Below, piece by piece: positions 24,600-38,520 of a DNA stretch of 64,000 bases. The DNA lies in NCBI RefSeq assembly GCF_021130785.1, contig NW_025777519.1, positions 62,001 through 126,000 on the forward strand. The letters are read 5' to 3'. Position 1 is the stretch's first letter. The number at the start of each line of letters is the position of its first letter. This DNA is from Homalodisca vitripennis. Taxonomy: Eukaryota > Arthropoda > Insecta > Hemiptera > Cicadellidae. The translations under genes were made by a program, and so were the position numbers. The notes beneath the pieces were generated by a model that was not told where the DNA came from, made no database searches, and saw nothing but the letters and a program-made list of their open reading frames with translations.

Positions 24600-27500
24600 T
24601 TTTTAATTTTATTTAATTTACAGTCTAAGTACTAATACAAGTGCCGCCGATGAGATATTTCAATTAAAGTAACGTTGAATGTGAGTATTTAAAAATATAA
24701 TTCAATTTGGACTAAAAAATCAAATTAAATTCTAAGAGCTTGTTGAAAATAAACAGAAGAGATATAATCCTCAGTCTATAAACTACCCTCCTTATTGATT
24801 CACTGATAAGGGTTCTAGTATTGAATCTAGAGATAAAAACCACTTGAACGAAGCGTATTTGCTAAAACTGAGGACAAATTTAATTCCCTTCGTTTTTTAT
24901 AGACCTAACCTAGAAGGTATAAAACAGTATAAGAATGAGGCAAGTCTAATTTTAAGATAACCACGTGATCTAATGCAGTATGAAATTTTCCCCCGTTACC
25001 TGTAGAATTTGTATTATTCCTCACTGCAACTTAAAACCATTTTTTTAAATAGAAAATTTGCCCATATTAGAAACAAATTTACATCATTTTATTTCTTGCT
25101 TTTCAAGAATTCATTATTTATAGAAAATACCTAAAATGTTATTTTTTAATTACGATAATATACAATAAAGCGATCCTAAAAACGTAAAACCTTGTATAAG
25201 AGCCAGTTGCGAATTAGTTTAAACAAAACACGAAAAAACGAAACACTTATATTATACGAATTATGTTCCTACTTCCAAAAGAAAGTTATCGTAGGTCTCT
25301 ATCGTATCTCTACTAAGAAAACGAAAGACTTAAAATCTATGTTTCCCTCCACACAGGCCTAAAATAGTTTAAGTGTTACTTTTATTATTAGGGATATTCA
25401 ATCAAACATTTAGAAAGATCGTAGGGACTCGATATTTTGTTTAAAAATGGTTTCATCTTCTAAATTCAGAGCCCTATAAATCTGGTGTTCAAACTTAAAG
25501 GTTCAGGAAAGGTGAACAGGAGATTGGAAGATCTTCCAGAGACAATGATTTAACTCAGGAGCGTTTAATATAAATTTTAAAAGGATGCCAACCACCTTGC
25601 TCTCATTAAGTAGGAAGCTGCGTGGAAATACGTGGACCACTGTTAGTCTTTGAATTTATGTCTGTAATACCCAGGCGTGCTAAATAACATGGTCAGAATT
25701 ACTTGACTGCAACACCAGGAATAAGTCCTGGGCTACTGATTTCAAATATGTCAACTAACATATGAAGTATATAACAGATGAAGTTATAGTAAGCAACTGT
25801 TTGTTCCTTCAAACAGATGGAATTCCACCACAAACATGTCGATATACCCTTACGTGGAAATTTAGCTAATATTAGTTTAGGTGTTGATATTAGGGACGTA
25901 AATGTAACCTATCATGTTTAATTTTAAAATCCTACACTTGAAAACAGTAGTGCATTGTACTTTATACTTTAAATAAATCATTCTAGTATTACAGTATAAT
26001 AATGCTTGGATGCCTTACTAGATGTCCTTATAGGACAAAAATATAAATAATTATCTTGGAATGAACCAAATTTTAAATGTTTTACTTGAATACCAAGCAT
26101 TTTCAACAGTAAAATTATAATTTATATTCAATATAAAGACCATATATGGTGTCACACACATTAAATTAGTCGCTACCCTCAAATTCCCATAATTTAAGGA
26201 AAAATAAAAAAAAACATAACTAAAGAAATGGATACTTTGGAAATAATCTATAATTAGTTTCACAAGGTAATGAATATTTTTCCATTCACAAGTAAAGTCA
26301 CTGTATTAGAACAGCCTTACTGAAGAAATATGATGCCTAAATTAGGCTCCAATTGCATTAATTAGGCTTATACTTTACCAAGAAAACTTATTGTATTGTT
26401 TTTTAAATGACAGGAACAATCATATAAAAGAAGAGAAGTTGCAGTCAATAAATAAAACGTGCATTTTACAAACTTTATGTCGCTTGATAAATAATATAAC
26501 GTTTTTAATATAAGTACAGAAAATTATCTAAAGTAAAACATATGCATTATGCCTCAGGGCTACAAATATACCCAAGAAATATTTAAATAAAATGCGTTTA
26601 TATGTTTAAAAAAACTTGTTGGTGGTCATATTAGAAAATATTTTAAAGTGGTTGTCATAGGTAACCATTATGGCAATGGTCAGAATAGCTGAATAAATAA
26701 ATGTGTAAACACAAAAAATTAAAACCATATCAGATTTTACCATGTGGCATATTAATATATACATATTATTTATACGATATAAAGAAAATAACATAGTGAA
26801 AATCAATGTTAAAAGTAGGTTACATGATCTGATTTAAGCACACTTTTGTGTCCTGTGTACCTCAAAGGAACCTTTTTAATTAAATATTATGTATTTATTA
26901 TTTAAACACTGCTATGAAACTTAACTTAACTCAATTAAATAAAATTCTTAATGAATCGTGTGAAAAGATATACCGATAAAGATCATCTGAGACTTTTGAA
27001 TTTTGATTGAAACCTGATATATATATAAATAAGAAAGAGTTTTATGATGGTGTATGTTGAACCATTGTATCGTAATTAAAGCGTATTAATTTTTGTCTCT
27101 AGGAGGATGAAGATATTTCTCTTATTCATAGTAAATATCCGTCTATCTAACCGCAGAACATCTCGAGAATAAAATGAGCTATAAGTTTAAAATTTTGCAT
27201 ACAACCTTAGCGGAGCTTGTTACGTGATACGTGGTTTGGAGTAATCCATACTTGTTTTATATGGATAGATTTGTAAAAGAGAAACACTTTCATGAATTAA
27301 TCCTCAATAATTTTAAGTATGGGGGTGAATAAAATATATACGGTAATCTTACTATTGTTCTTAGAATGCAGGTCCTAACTATATAATGCTTTTTGGAGTA
27401 GATGTTTGGTTTATGATGAGTGGGGAAACCGTTCTGGTTAATGTTCTGTTCGGCATTTCCGTCAGTACAGCTATCATCGAGCAAGTCCCTTCGTCTGTTG

Positions 27501-27650
27501 CGCAATATATTATCATAAAGTTTTCCAACAATGAGGGCGTAAGCCTTTGTAATTTTAACTCGTTTTCAGTCTCAGTTTGGGGACAGTACACTGTCTTAAT
27601 ATCGTGTGTTTCCGTAGGCAAGAGAATTTAACGGTGGAAAGAGAACGAGT
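24600..27650. other. AT-rich interval without recognised gene
   Basis: No protein or RNA gene recognised. A degenerate copy of the dispersed motif with CCGTCTATC lies at about 27135-27240. Open frames around 27290-27630 occur in overlapping positions on both strands and carry no recognised domain. Confidence 0.5.
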
Positions 27651-27659
27651 TGAAGACGA

Positions 27660-28210
27660 AAATCATCTTTTGCCTAAGGACAAGCCTTACATATGGCAAA
27701 ACTCGTGATGTTTAAATTCTGCTGGAAAAGTTCTTGCAACGAATTCTGACTATAGGGGAATTTTATTTCACGATTTTCTACATGAAGCAACATACAGTGA
27801 ATGCGGCTTACTACCGTCAGTTTTTAGGGTCGGCTAAAGCCGCCTATCGAATAAAAAGAAGAGACATGCCCATCAGAGATGTTATTTTCCTCCAAGACAA
27901 TGGCAGGCCTCACACCGTAGCTTTGACAAGGGAAAAAACTAGAAGAATTTGGCTGGAAAACCCCTCGATGAGGGTCCTTATAGACCTGATTTGCCCCCTG
28001 TGAAAGTTTTTTGCTCGCACCTATGAAGGAATCACTGACAAGAAAACGATCTGAGAGCAATTAAGAAGTCGAGGAACATGTGCGCAATTGGCTCACAACT
28101 CGCCCTAAAACTTTCTATGACCAGGAAATACTGAAAATTCCAAATCGGTAGCAAAAGTTTATAGATCACGCAGAAGAGTATATTGAAAAATTTGCAAGCA
28201 ATAATAATTG
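27660..28210 (+). pseudogene. Mariner-like transposase remnant, C-terminal half
   Basis: The plus strand encodes, in more than one frame, the second half of a mariner transposase. A stretch near 27715-27785 gives SAGKVLAT and then FHDFLHE. A frame change follows, and then HTVNAAYYRQFLGSAK and VIFLQDNGRPHT, which contains the second catalytic aspartate (LQDN). The third catalytic region near 27980 is frameshifted and reads PDLPPCES, where mariners usually carry DF or DY after PC. The end reads EEHVRNWLTTRP and then KTFYDQEI, interrupted by a TAG at about 28150. The N-terminal DNA-binding half and the first aspartate are not found, and no terminal inverted repeats were located. Confidence 0.75.
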
Positions 28211-28378
28211 TATAAGATTCTTAAATAAAGGTTAAATAAAAATTAACTGTTATAATGAACTTATAATTGTATTACAGAGAGACAATCGTATTTAATTCAA
28301 CCACCTATCTACCGCCTATAGTTGAAACCGAGTGCTTTTAAAGTCCACGGATATGGACCATTTACCAAATGTGTAGTG

Positions 28379-28379
28379 A

Positions 28380-28456
<77 letters not shown>
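28379..28456. repeat. (TA)n microsatellite
   Basis: Pure TA dinucleotide run of about 38 units, one of the longest in the window. Confidence 0.95.
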
Positions 28457-28459
<3 letters not shown>

Positions 28460-28619
28460 CTATAGTAGATTTTAAAACACTGGGGTATTCGATATACTAA
28501 ACGAAATTTACGGTTGGAATTTGTCTAATATTGTTGCATTGCATATCTCTGATATTCTACTACCCTAAAAGATTATATTGCGTCATAGCTATAGCGTCTA
28601 CATAAGCAAAATTCCACTA

Positions 28620-28960
28620 TGGATATTACGTAATACTGCATGTTTTGTAAAAATACAGCCATATAAAGCTCACTAACATGAATGCAGTAGTTGCCAGTTA
28701 CAAGTTTTACATGTTCTTGTTTGTTATGACATCTGCTGACACGTTGTTTATGCAAACTGCACTGTCGTTATCTGTTGGCTCAACTTTATTTTAGCTTGTT
28801 ATTGTAATAAAATACATTTGTTCGAGACGCCCATTATATATATTGTAGCAATAGAACACAGGCTAGTTTATGCAAAACAGCTCCATGAGTTTTTATACAT
28901 ACTTCTGAGAGAAATATGTGTTACAGAAGGAACCATTCTCCTCTCAGAATCACATAATTA
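28620..28960 (+). repeat. Dispersed repeat, copy 1 (partner at 38120-38420)
   Basis: The core 28697-28860 aligns with 38197-38341 in the same orientation. Shared anchors are GTTACAAG, TTAGTTATGAC-like, GACA(T/C)GTTGTTTAT and ACATTTGTTCG. Similarity weakens but continues to the shared ATATGTGTTACAGAAG-like stretch. No coding content is seen. It is probably a non-autonomous transposon family. Confidence 0.6.
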
Positions 28961-29336
28961 TAGCTAAATAATAAATATTAGTAAACAAGAAATATCTACG
29001 CGTGTATCTTAGGTATTCAATATCTTATAAAAGTCATAATATGTTTTTTGAAAGTAAAAACAAAATTTTAAATATAGGTGTTTACCCTGTTTTTTTTGGC
29101 ATTACAGGTTGTTTTTGTACGTCTATGAAATAACTGTAATTAAAATGAGTTGAATGCATCAGGAGCTTACTGACCTCTAACTCAATTTTTATATATAACA
29201 TATTTTTAAATTTCTAAAAATTAAATGCAATTATCCATTTGAGATACGAAATTACTGTAGTAAAAAAATATTAGTGTAGTGGCCCTCAATATTATTTTTG
29301 GCTCAACGTCTCTTATTATGTACAGATACGGAGACA

Positions 29337-29991
29337 GATATTGTTTTGAAAATATTATTTAAGATTGGTTTTGAGGTGTTGATTGAGAGTGAAATATTAG
29401 TAACTTCCCATCGTCACCTCTCAGTGTTGACAGCGGAAATCTCCACACCTCCTCCCTTGACACCGGTAATATCAGAGTCTCCCGTCAGATTTATCGACCT
29501 GTTTTTGGTTGTCACAAGAAATTGTTTAAGTTTCTGCCACTAGTTAACATTTATATAGTGACCCGTCATAGAAGTCAAACTTTTTATGTGCCGCATTTTC
29601 CTGCCAATTCTTAATTCTATTTGACAATCATGAGCAAACGTGCAACGGATAGATTTAAAATAGTGTTTATTTCAATACATTTTCCTCTGTAATATTTTAA
29701 AATCAGAATATCACAAAAACATAATGTTCTTTTAAAACATAATATTAATTCTATTTCCATAGTTACTTTAAAAAATGTAATTCGTTCGATACATTTCTTA
29801 CATCTTTTAGACGTGTCTTAAACCAAAACAGTTCTCGTCTCCTTCAAAGCTGTATCCGGCAACCCACGGTTTAACATTTTATAACATCGGACTCAGCAAG
29901 TGCCCTAATAGCCGGCGCACTATAAACACATTAAAGTACCACTTTTATTTCATATGGTTTTGGCATATGGATTATCTAGCGAGCTGTTATA
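29337..29991 (-). repeat. Dispersed repeat, copy B (inverted partner at 1-696)
   Basis: Reverse complement of window start 1-696 with scattered differences. The outer edge reads GAGCTGTTATA at 29981-29991 and unrelated sequence follows, which suggests that this is a true element end. The two copies face each other across 28.6 kb. Confidence 0.85.
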
Positions 29992-30815
29992 TTACAAAGA
30001 TAAAGGAAAAGGTAAATGGTGTTATTTTAACAGGTGAAGTAAGTGGTACAAAGTTCTAAAGCGAAAAACGCCATCTTGGTCTCGAAGGTTGTGTAATATT
30101 AATAGGTAATTAAGAGGTACATAAAATTTGTTAAATTTAACATTGCAGGAATAGGACAATCCCAGTCCCCTTAAACTTTTTATGAACACGTAAGTAATAA
30201 TTTAGAACATATAAGCAAAAAATCAAAATATCTACCAATAAATGTTATTTGTAAGAGAATATAGAAATTTTAATCAAACGCTACCTAAAGTTAATTACTA
30301 GTATTTTAAGAAAAATGTTACACAAATGGCGTGCTGTTATTTATAAAAAAATTTAATATTTAAAAACCGGCCATTTATGTAAATTATTTCATAGGATTAG
30401 ACCATGCTTGCTCCATGTTCCGCGTTAGGGCCATTATAAGACACCATTTACTACCACTAGAAATTTGTTTTTTTGCCTCTATTTATATTTTATATTATAT
30501 CATTTATATTACACACAAGGTATATTTTATGGAAACTGTACTATTGACGATGACTTGAAAAAATAACTATATTTTGGACATTGTGCATTGTTATGTAGCA
30601 AAAATTAATACAAATTTTTTGTAATAGAAATCTATTCTCTTCTTCAGGTAAAAAAACGTAATATTAAAAAGGAACATCTAGAAAAGGTAAAATAATCAAT
30701 TTATGTCGCTAAACAGAAATTTAGCATAAAAATGGCATTTATAAAAAATGTAGTATAAAGTCTCAATCGATCATAATATTGTGAAACTATGTCACTGCAC
30801 GACACATGTGCATTG
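29992..30815. other. AT-rich interval without recognised gene
   Basis: No protein or RNA gene recognised; stops occur frequently in all frames. Confidence 0.5.
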
Positions 30816-30817
30816 CA

Positions 30818-30900
30818 CTACACATACTGCAAATAACCAGAGCCTTATTAATAAGTCTGCTACACATACTACAAATACCAGAGCCTTATTAATAAGTCTG
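30818..30900 (+). repeat. Tandem duplication of a 42-bp unit
   Basis: Two adjacent copies of a unit beginning CTACACATACT and ending TTAATAAGTCTG (30818-30859 and 30860-30900). They differ at a few bases plus a one-base deletion. The 77-codon open frame that spans it is not supported as a gene. Confidence 0.85.
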
Positions 30901-31027
30901 AAAGTCTGGAAAAAGCAAAATATTTTGTTAGCCTTTAGCAATGAAATGGGATTTTGTGCCATACCAAAACTCAATTTCAAACTCCTGACTAGAACGTGGA
31001 CCAGAAAAAATTAATTTTCAGGAATAT

Positions 31028-31366
31028 GAACCCTTCCAACATAGCTACGTTATGTATGGAAACATTAGTTGCTCCGCCGTATTTTGAGACTGTGTCTAAA
31101 AATAAAAGTGCACTCAATTGTGCACCTAATGAGAAAAAACGAATACCCGTTCATATAGATTACACTTCGTAGTAAAGGTGTTTTGTATACCCAAACGATG
31201 GAAGGAGTTTGCTTCGAGCTTCTTCGTCACCGACCTTTTTCAACCTCTTCATATGGACGTTGTCTCCAGATTCCAGGAGTGAGGTCTGCGATAGCGTCAG
31301 ATTTCACACGCTGCTCTATGCGGAAGGTGAAATACTGGAGCTAAACTCAGAATTCTTATTGAATCC
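31028..31366 (+). repeat. ~335-bp dispersed repeat unit, copy 1 (related to 38521-38975)
   Basis: Starts near CCCTTCCAACATAGC and ends near TTGAATCC. Its first 200 bases match the minus strand of 38716-38521 and its last 120 bases match the plus strand of 38826-38972. It contains the perfect hairpin GTGCAC-TCAATT-GTGCAC at 31108-31125, directly followed by CTAATGA at 31126. CAAAC at 31192-31196 stands where copy 2 has GAAAC. Compared with the hammerhead-like copy 2, two core guanines are changed, so this copy looks dead as a ribozyme. Confidence 0.7.
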
Positions 31367-31439
31367 TCTGGTAAATATGGTGTCAAAACTTTCTCGCTGT
31401 AGTAAAAAAATTCAATTTAAAAAGCTGCTACTCTAACCT

Positions 31440-34400
31440 AATAGCTACTTTAAAACGGCATGTCTCTACATTTTTACCGTATAATTATTGTTTTTGAATT
31501 GGCATGATTCATAAAATGTTCAGATTCGGTTTGATATAGAAAAAGATACATTGATTAAAAAAAATTTCCATAAATCTCATGTATTTAGACAGAAAACTAA
31601 GAAATTATTTATAAAAACATTAATCTTCCCTGTACTATAATCTTGATTTGTTAATTACGTACCGCACACCAAGTATATATAATGTCAGCTCACTATTCAG
31701 GCAAACCTGTTTGATGTCAGCGTTGTTGGTGTCTAGATACCTAGAGCTTTCCAACGTGATTTATTACAATGTATTACATAACTAAGCATTTCTCACATTC
31801 CCAGTCATTGTAATAAAGATACTTATTTAATATCTTCCAAATATACGTATTTAATTTCTTCATCCGTCTTGGTTAAAACAATTTAAAATCAAAAAGAATC
31901 TGTAGTTAGCAAAAGCTAATAGTTGATAATAGATGGTATTTGAAGTTACGAAGCATGAAATAATAAAAAAATGGTTTTATTGGTTGTTGTGAGTTTTAAT
32001 ATATTCAATACAAGAAAGAATCAATATAAGCTCCATCTTTAATATTCCAAAGAAGAGTCTGTAAGATTGATAGCATCGATTTTTAAGATGATACACTACA
32101 GCGTAGAGTTTTATTATTATTTTAAGTAAATTGTAATTAGCAATGTTTCCTATTGTGAAATATAAAATGTATATATAAATTCATATAGTAGAGACATACT
32201 AAAAAAATGCACATGAAAGTAAGAATATTGAAGTTTAACAACATATGCTTATGTGTTGTTCCACCAACCGTAGCGTGTGTCGTTCCTGTGAATTGAAAAG
32301 CAGCTCTGAGTCGATGTAAGTCTTCTCAAGTCATTCTTGGAAAGACTTGAGCTCTTACTTCTTAGAAAGAGAAGGTCTTCTTAACAATAATCTTGCTCAA
32401 AGCATTTCTTAGATGGAATTTTATGTAAACACGTAGTTTTTAACAATCGTATTTGATAAACAGTCATATTAACCGTTATCATTCATTCTAAAGCAAAACT
32501 TTGAAGAAGTACTTACATGTGTTTAAAATACAGTAATTATTAACAGTACATAATTCAGTGCAGTAATTAATTGCAGACGTATTTACACGTTAATGTCACT
32601 CTTTTGTCTTATGCATTAATGTGAAGAAGACATTCATGTCTTAAAAAATGTATCTTGACTACTATAACATTATAATAATAAATATTGTCTATACCAAGAT
32701 ATTTTCTCTACCCTCTTTATGTTTCTTAAGACAACACCTTAAAATAATATTTCTTTTGCCTTCAAAATCAGGTTCGATCAGATTTACTTAAAACCCCATC
32801 TTACCTCAGAATAGAAGACAGCCCAGCGGAGCAATCCTTAAAGCTTTCCAAACTCTTTAAATTTTACACATCAACTAACTGAAAAATTTATGAAAGTGTT
32901 GTCCGAAATCCTCAACGTTCTCAAAACCACATTCCAGTTTTTCTTAATTAAAAATCCTTGAGTTCGTCTCACTCCTTACAAAACTGTCATTGAGACCTAT
33001 TTTGTGGTACATTAAGTCATATTTGTTAAATACAACAATTACAAAGCTTAAAAGAATATTACGAACCAGTTATCATTAACAAAAAGGTATTCATCATACA
33101 AAAATTCGGCCACAGAATAAAACGTTTTGCATATGAGGTGGTGTCTGAGGGAACCTTAAAATATATCTCATATCACATCAAATTGATTGGAAGGGGATTG
33201 AGAAGTTTCACGGCGGAATAATAAGCTCTTCCGTCATATAGTCTAAGCCTGTGGATTTGATATTGATAATCATAATGTGGTTAAACAAAAAATTATTAAG
33301 TAACATGCTAACAATATATATAAGAAAACACTACACATTAAAAAAATATAAATTTAACGGACATTCTAAATTTTGGGTATGTGTTTTATGGCTTTAGGAC
33401 ATATACAACCATTTGCTTCCAGTATAAGTATGAATCACAACTAGTTCCATTTAACTGCCCTCTACTCCATAAACAAAAATTTTCCAAAAAGAAGTTTGTA
33501 ATAAGTCACAAATCATTGATGATACATATTAATTTCCTTCCGAACACCAAAGAAATTATTTCTGTAAAAGAAAATATAGCAGATATGCAAGACTTTTCAC
33601 AGCATTCAAACTTGTTTTGTTGAGATACCTAAAAAATCTACGGAGAAATAAGTTTTGAAATAAGTTTGTAATAACTGGAATAAATAAGCATTTTTCGGGT
33701 GGTTAAATACCATAGTTTGTTCTTCTTTTATATACATGGTTTATTCTGGCTAACTTAACATTTTTTTAACATATATTTCGTGTAAAAAGGCTGGTTGAAA
33801 ATACAAAGTAAAGAACATAGCAGTATACGTAGAGTCTTTTTAAAAACCACTATATCGTGTTATTATTTATTACGGCTTACAATTTAATTAATGGAGTATT
33901 CTCTTTTGCTTTGATTATGATGCATTAGAATTCAGTTTTACAATAATTAATTCTAATTATTTAAACTTGTAAAAATTTGATAATGATAAGTACACGTTGA
34001 TGCTTATTGAATTTATCACGTTTCTTTGTTGCCGTTTGTTTCATACATTTGTTTGAATTATTAGTTTGTGATCTGCAAATTACCCCCAAAAATAAAATAA
34101 AAATAAACTTAATGTCGGTGATAAACATGTAGCGTATCTTGAACGCTATCTAAGCTTTTTTTAGGTCAATAACTTTTTTTACACAAGCCTTATATTTTCC
34201 TTTTTCATCTATTATTATACTTTTTAAATTTACATATGTTCCAGAATAAACATTTATAATTGTTACATTAATGAACGTTTTCATCAATCCCTCAAAGAAT
34301 GTCGCTGAATAATCTATATGTTTTTCTTATACGCCAGGCCTTATTTCGTTTTTAAGCCCATCTCTATTGTAAGCAAAATTACCTGTAAAATGAAAGCCGA

Positions 34401-37400
34401 GTAATAGCAAGTTGAAATTAGTCTTTAAACTATGGACAGTTTCAGACATTAAATACCTTGTCCCTGAAATTATATTAATTATATCAATAGAATAGTAATT
34501 ACGTAGTGATGCATTCATGGTTGCCATTGTAATTTCATAAATTAATAATGGGTATCTTGAAATTACACGGAACTTAAAAGCATTTCTTTGTGTCTATTTT
34601 AACCAATCAAAGGTACTGTAAGGTAATTGAATTGTCCTTGAAATGTAAATTTATCCCTTAAAGTCACTGGACATTCTCATCCCTCAATGTAGTACCTCCC
34701 TCGCCCACCACACCGCCCTGCGATCTTCACGCCTTGTTAGAGTTTGGAGCGATGCCAGTTGTCTGATCACCGACTGATCGTTACTCGTATAACCTCACTG
34801 AGCTTTGGATATAAACTGCAACAGGCCCAGACCACATCATATTGATGTAATTTTGTACGTGCCATATTGTGTTTGAAAACTGAATAAATGCTTTGTGCGC
34901 TTTGAATAAATGGAATATAATTTTTATTCAGGACAATATAACATTTATTACTTAAAATTGCCTTCAAATTTAAAAAACATTATACCTGTAAGTCACATAT
35001 TTATAATAATTATCGTCATTCATTTGATTCATTTTGCTTTCATTCGAGAACAGTAAATCGATTGAGATACTACATTTATATTCTATTTGATCTATATCCT
35101 AAAAGGTTAATTATTATCGTGTTATTTAATTTTTTACATTGTCTAAAAGGAGAAAATATACCATGAGAAGAAATAAAAAGTAATCTTAAAATCATCAATA
35201 GAACTTAAAAATATGACGTTGAATTTTTATATATTTTACTCCAATGCTTCACAAAGATGAAATAAATAAATTGTAAGATTTCAGTGCTGCAGATGTTTTA
35301 ATTCTACTTGCAAACTAACACTAAATTACAAATAAAGATATCTACGTGAATTTTCGACGACCAATATGGTTTGCTCTGGTAACAATTAAATTTTGAATGT
35401 TGGGTTAAACTTTGCAGATATAAAGAGAAAATACACCATACTGTTATGACTTTTTAAAAGGAAACCAAATTTTCTGTACAGTGGCGTTATTGCTGCAGTG
35501 GAACAACGACAGTTTATAGTAATTTATAATAAGAATGTAGCATATTAAAATGTGCTAATTTGGTTTTGTAAACTAACCATTATGTAGGCAATGAGGTGCC
35601 GTGGCTTATTGCATTTCTTCCTTAATGATATTCACAGTGTGAGGTTATTGCACTTTTGGAGAACTATTAAATGGAAGATTCTGACTTCTAAAATAAACCA
35701 TGTTGCACAACCGTACGGAATTTTATCGAAAATATCCAGTTGAACATAAAGTGAAGAAGCTCAGTTGTCAGTTTTTAAATAATCTCCTTGCCGATTACTG
35801 AGAAGGGCGTCAATATAGTCTTTGAGTGTGAATAAATCCCTCAATAACCCTCCAACGAAGTGGCTACTGAAATTGAGACTAATACACTTCCCATCATCAA
35901 CACTTATGTGTTTGTCCTAAAAAGCATACAATTGAGTACGAGATAAGTATGAGTTTAAGGAATAAAAACATTGAAAAGATATGATCTGATCGGTAGAATT
36001 TATATTACTACACATTCCAAGTCAAAGCAAACTGTACATTCCTTAAATTTTCTTTTCACGAATGCATTATGTTACATATACGTTTTACCTGAAAAGTATT
36101 TATAATTTATAATTAATACTCTATTGGACATTTAGTTTAATATCATGCAATTTTAATTAAAAAAATTTTACGCGAAATATTGTATTATCGTAGTAGAGTA
36201 TATCACCATATAGATTTATACTTACCACTTACCAATAATAAAAAATTCAAAATATAAGTATACTCTGAAGCCCTATTACAAATATTATCAGGTATTGTTA
36301 AACATACTCCTTATTGTTAATAGGATTGTAACTAAATGCTTTGTATGAAACATTTAAATGAGAATTGCATTATAATTACCATGGATTTAAATGGACTTAT
36401 CAGTTATTTGAAAAAAAAGAAAACATTCGAGTTTCTTTATTTGTAGATGACAACGAACAACTTTCACGAGTTGCTAGATCAAATAAACGCTTTCTTTATC
36501 GACATCTTTGTTTCTCTGTTTGCTCTGCAATATTACTGCTGAAGTTTTTAATTTATTATTTCTAAGAAACAGGAAGTGACGACATGAATTATGTTCATGA
36601 GCTCCGTTTTAGTAAGAACTACAAATACATGTTGAGTGGCCGAAATAAACGTATTTTTATGTTTTAATTATCATTCAAATAAAATAATTTTAAATAACGT
36701 AAAATAAGAATAATATTGACTAAGTTACTTCCGATTAGCCATAACCTTTTCAAATGTATACATAATAGTACCAATATACAAAAAATGCGTTAACGCTCGC
36801 TCACACAAATCTCATGTCTTAATATGCACTAACACCTAACTCAGTGTTGCATGTACAGAAAAGTACATTATAGTCTATAGCTACATTTATTACCATGTGA
36901 AATGAAAAAGCTATTTAATCTGCGAATGTCCCTTTTCCATCTTGATTACTAATAAAATCAAATTTAGATGGACATAAAAAAATGAAATTTTGTAGGAGAC
37001 AGAAGAAAGGTTGTGTCAACCTACTAAGTGATATGCAGAACTGACGCACAGCCGAATTCCACTATTACATATGCAATTCTATAAAACTTATTATTGTTTA
37101 TTTATAAATGAAGTCTACAGATGCAAAATTTTTCGAGATATCATGCTACATTCTCATGTTTGATCATTAAGTTTCTATTCATATCAGTGTTCAAATAATA
37201 AAATAGTGATTCGGTAATCTAAAGAGGTTAACTACAACGCAAGATTGTGCACCGAATTTTGACATTTACTTTCACTAGTTTTCTTTCTACAGGATGAATA
37301 ACAATTTTACACATGTTAGAATCTAATATGCTTGTACTTTGTTTATTTACAAATTAATTTCATCTGCGATTTTCTCTTTGTCATTCTTCTAACCCATAAA

Positions 37401-38110
37401 ACGCAAGTTAAAATGTTTACTAACGCAAATTCCTGCAGAGTGAAATGCACCTTCAAAACTCTATTTTCCTGCATTAGAATATAAATTCATGCAAAGTATT
37501 AAGTATATAGGTCAGATCGTTTTTTAGATATCATGCGGACAGATATACAGTTAGAAATGCACTTTTTCCATCCGCTCAAGAGATGGTTTTCACTAATGCT
37601 TATCCAATGTTGTTCCAGTAGAGACAATAGATGTTTTGAATATGCATATAAGTGGGTAATACAAATTATAATATGCCTTCAAATCGTTTATAAATGAGTA
37701 AATATGCTATGTAAACACTCTGTATGTAAAAAATGTTAGCGATAAGATTACGCATTTACATATTTGGATTTTTTAGTTATTTACGTGTCAGATATAAAAA
37801 TTGTAGATATATGGCCTATGTTTTAATTTCCATTGGTATTTTGTATAATACCGTATATATTATTAAAACCATATCAAAGCAATATTAGTTTTAACATGAA
37901 CAGAATGATATATCAAAAAACGTCTAAAGATGAAGCGAGTACAAAAAGTGCTTAAGTACACAAGAAAATAAATTTGGAGTTGGAATTTTCGGATTGTCTT
38001 TAGGACACACGTTGCAATGAATGAAATTCACTGATAGATGAGTTATAAAATTGGTGTACTAAAAAATATCTCTCTGGTATGATACGATCCTGAAAGATAT
38101 TATTCAATTA
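31440..38110. other. Long AT-rich interval without recognised gene
   Basis: No protein-coding similarity, RNA gene or clear mobile element is seen in about 6.7 kb. A 43-base imperfect hairpin lies at 32316-32358 and a GC-richer spot at about 34680-34760. All open frames are short and without domains. Confidence 0.5.
32316..32358 (+). repeat. Short imperfect hairpin
   Basis: GTAAG and CTCAAGTC on the left pair with GACTTGAG and CTTAC on the right around an 11-base loop, with a small bulge. It is shorter than a typical animal microRNA precursor and has no further support. Confidence 0.35.
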
Positions 38111-38119
38111 TTACTTTTG

Positions 38120-38420
38120 CGTCCACACAAACAATATGCAGTACGTTTTGTTCAGAGCTAAAAAAATAATATCCGAATTGGAGTAGCAGTTTTCCTGTTA
38201 CAAGTCAAACATGTTTATGTTAGTTATGACGTCTATTGACATGTTGTTTATTTAAACTGCTCTGTCGTCAACATGACTTTGGGTAACGTTTCAACCACAT
38301 ACATTTGTTCGTACATTGCATAGTATATTTTTGCTGTAGAAAAATAAAATGTTAGTAAAACAAAGTCTATCTAATTCCTCACCCAAATATGTTACAGAAG
38401 AACCTAATACAAAAGAAAAT
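38120..38420 (+). repeat. Dispersed repeat, copy 2 (partner at 28620-28960)
   Basis: Same family as 28620-28960, best over 38197-38341. It lies immediately before the hammerhead-like repeat at 38521-38975; the two may have been inserted one after the other. Confidence 0.6.
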
Positions 38421-38520
38421 TTTCATAAAATCAAAGGATAGTTGCTGCAGTATAAAACTATGTGCAGTTATTTAAGTACCCATACATCTTAGGTTTGCAC
38501 ATTCGTGGTATATTCCAAAG

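Noticed and set aside
32316..32358. Hairpin as microRNA precursor
   Set aside because: It is too short, with a bulged stem of about 15 pairs, and there is no supporting conservation.
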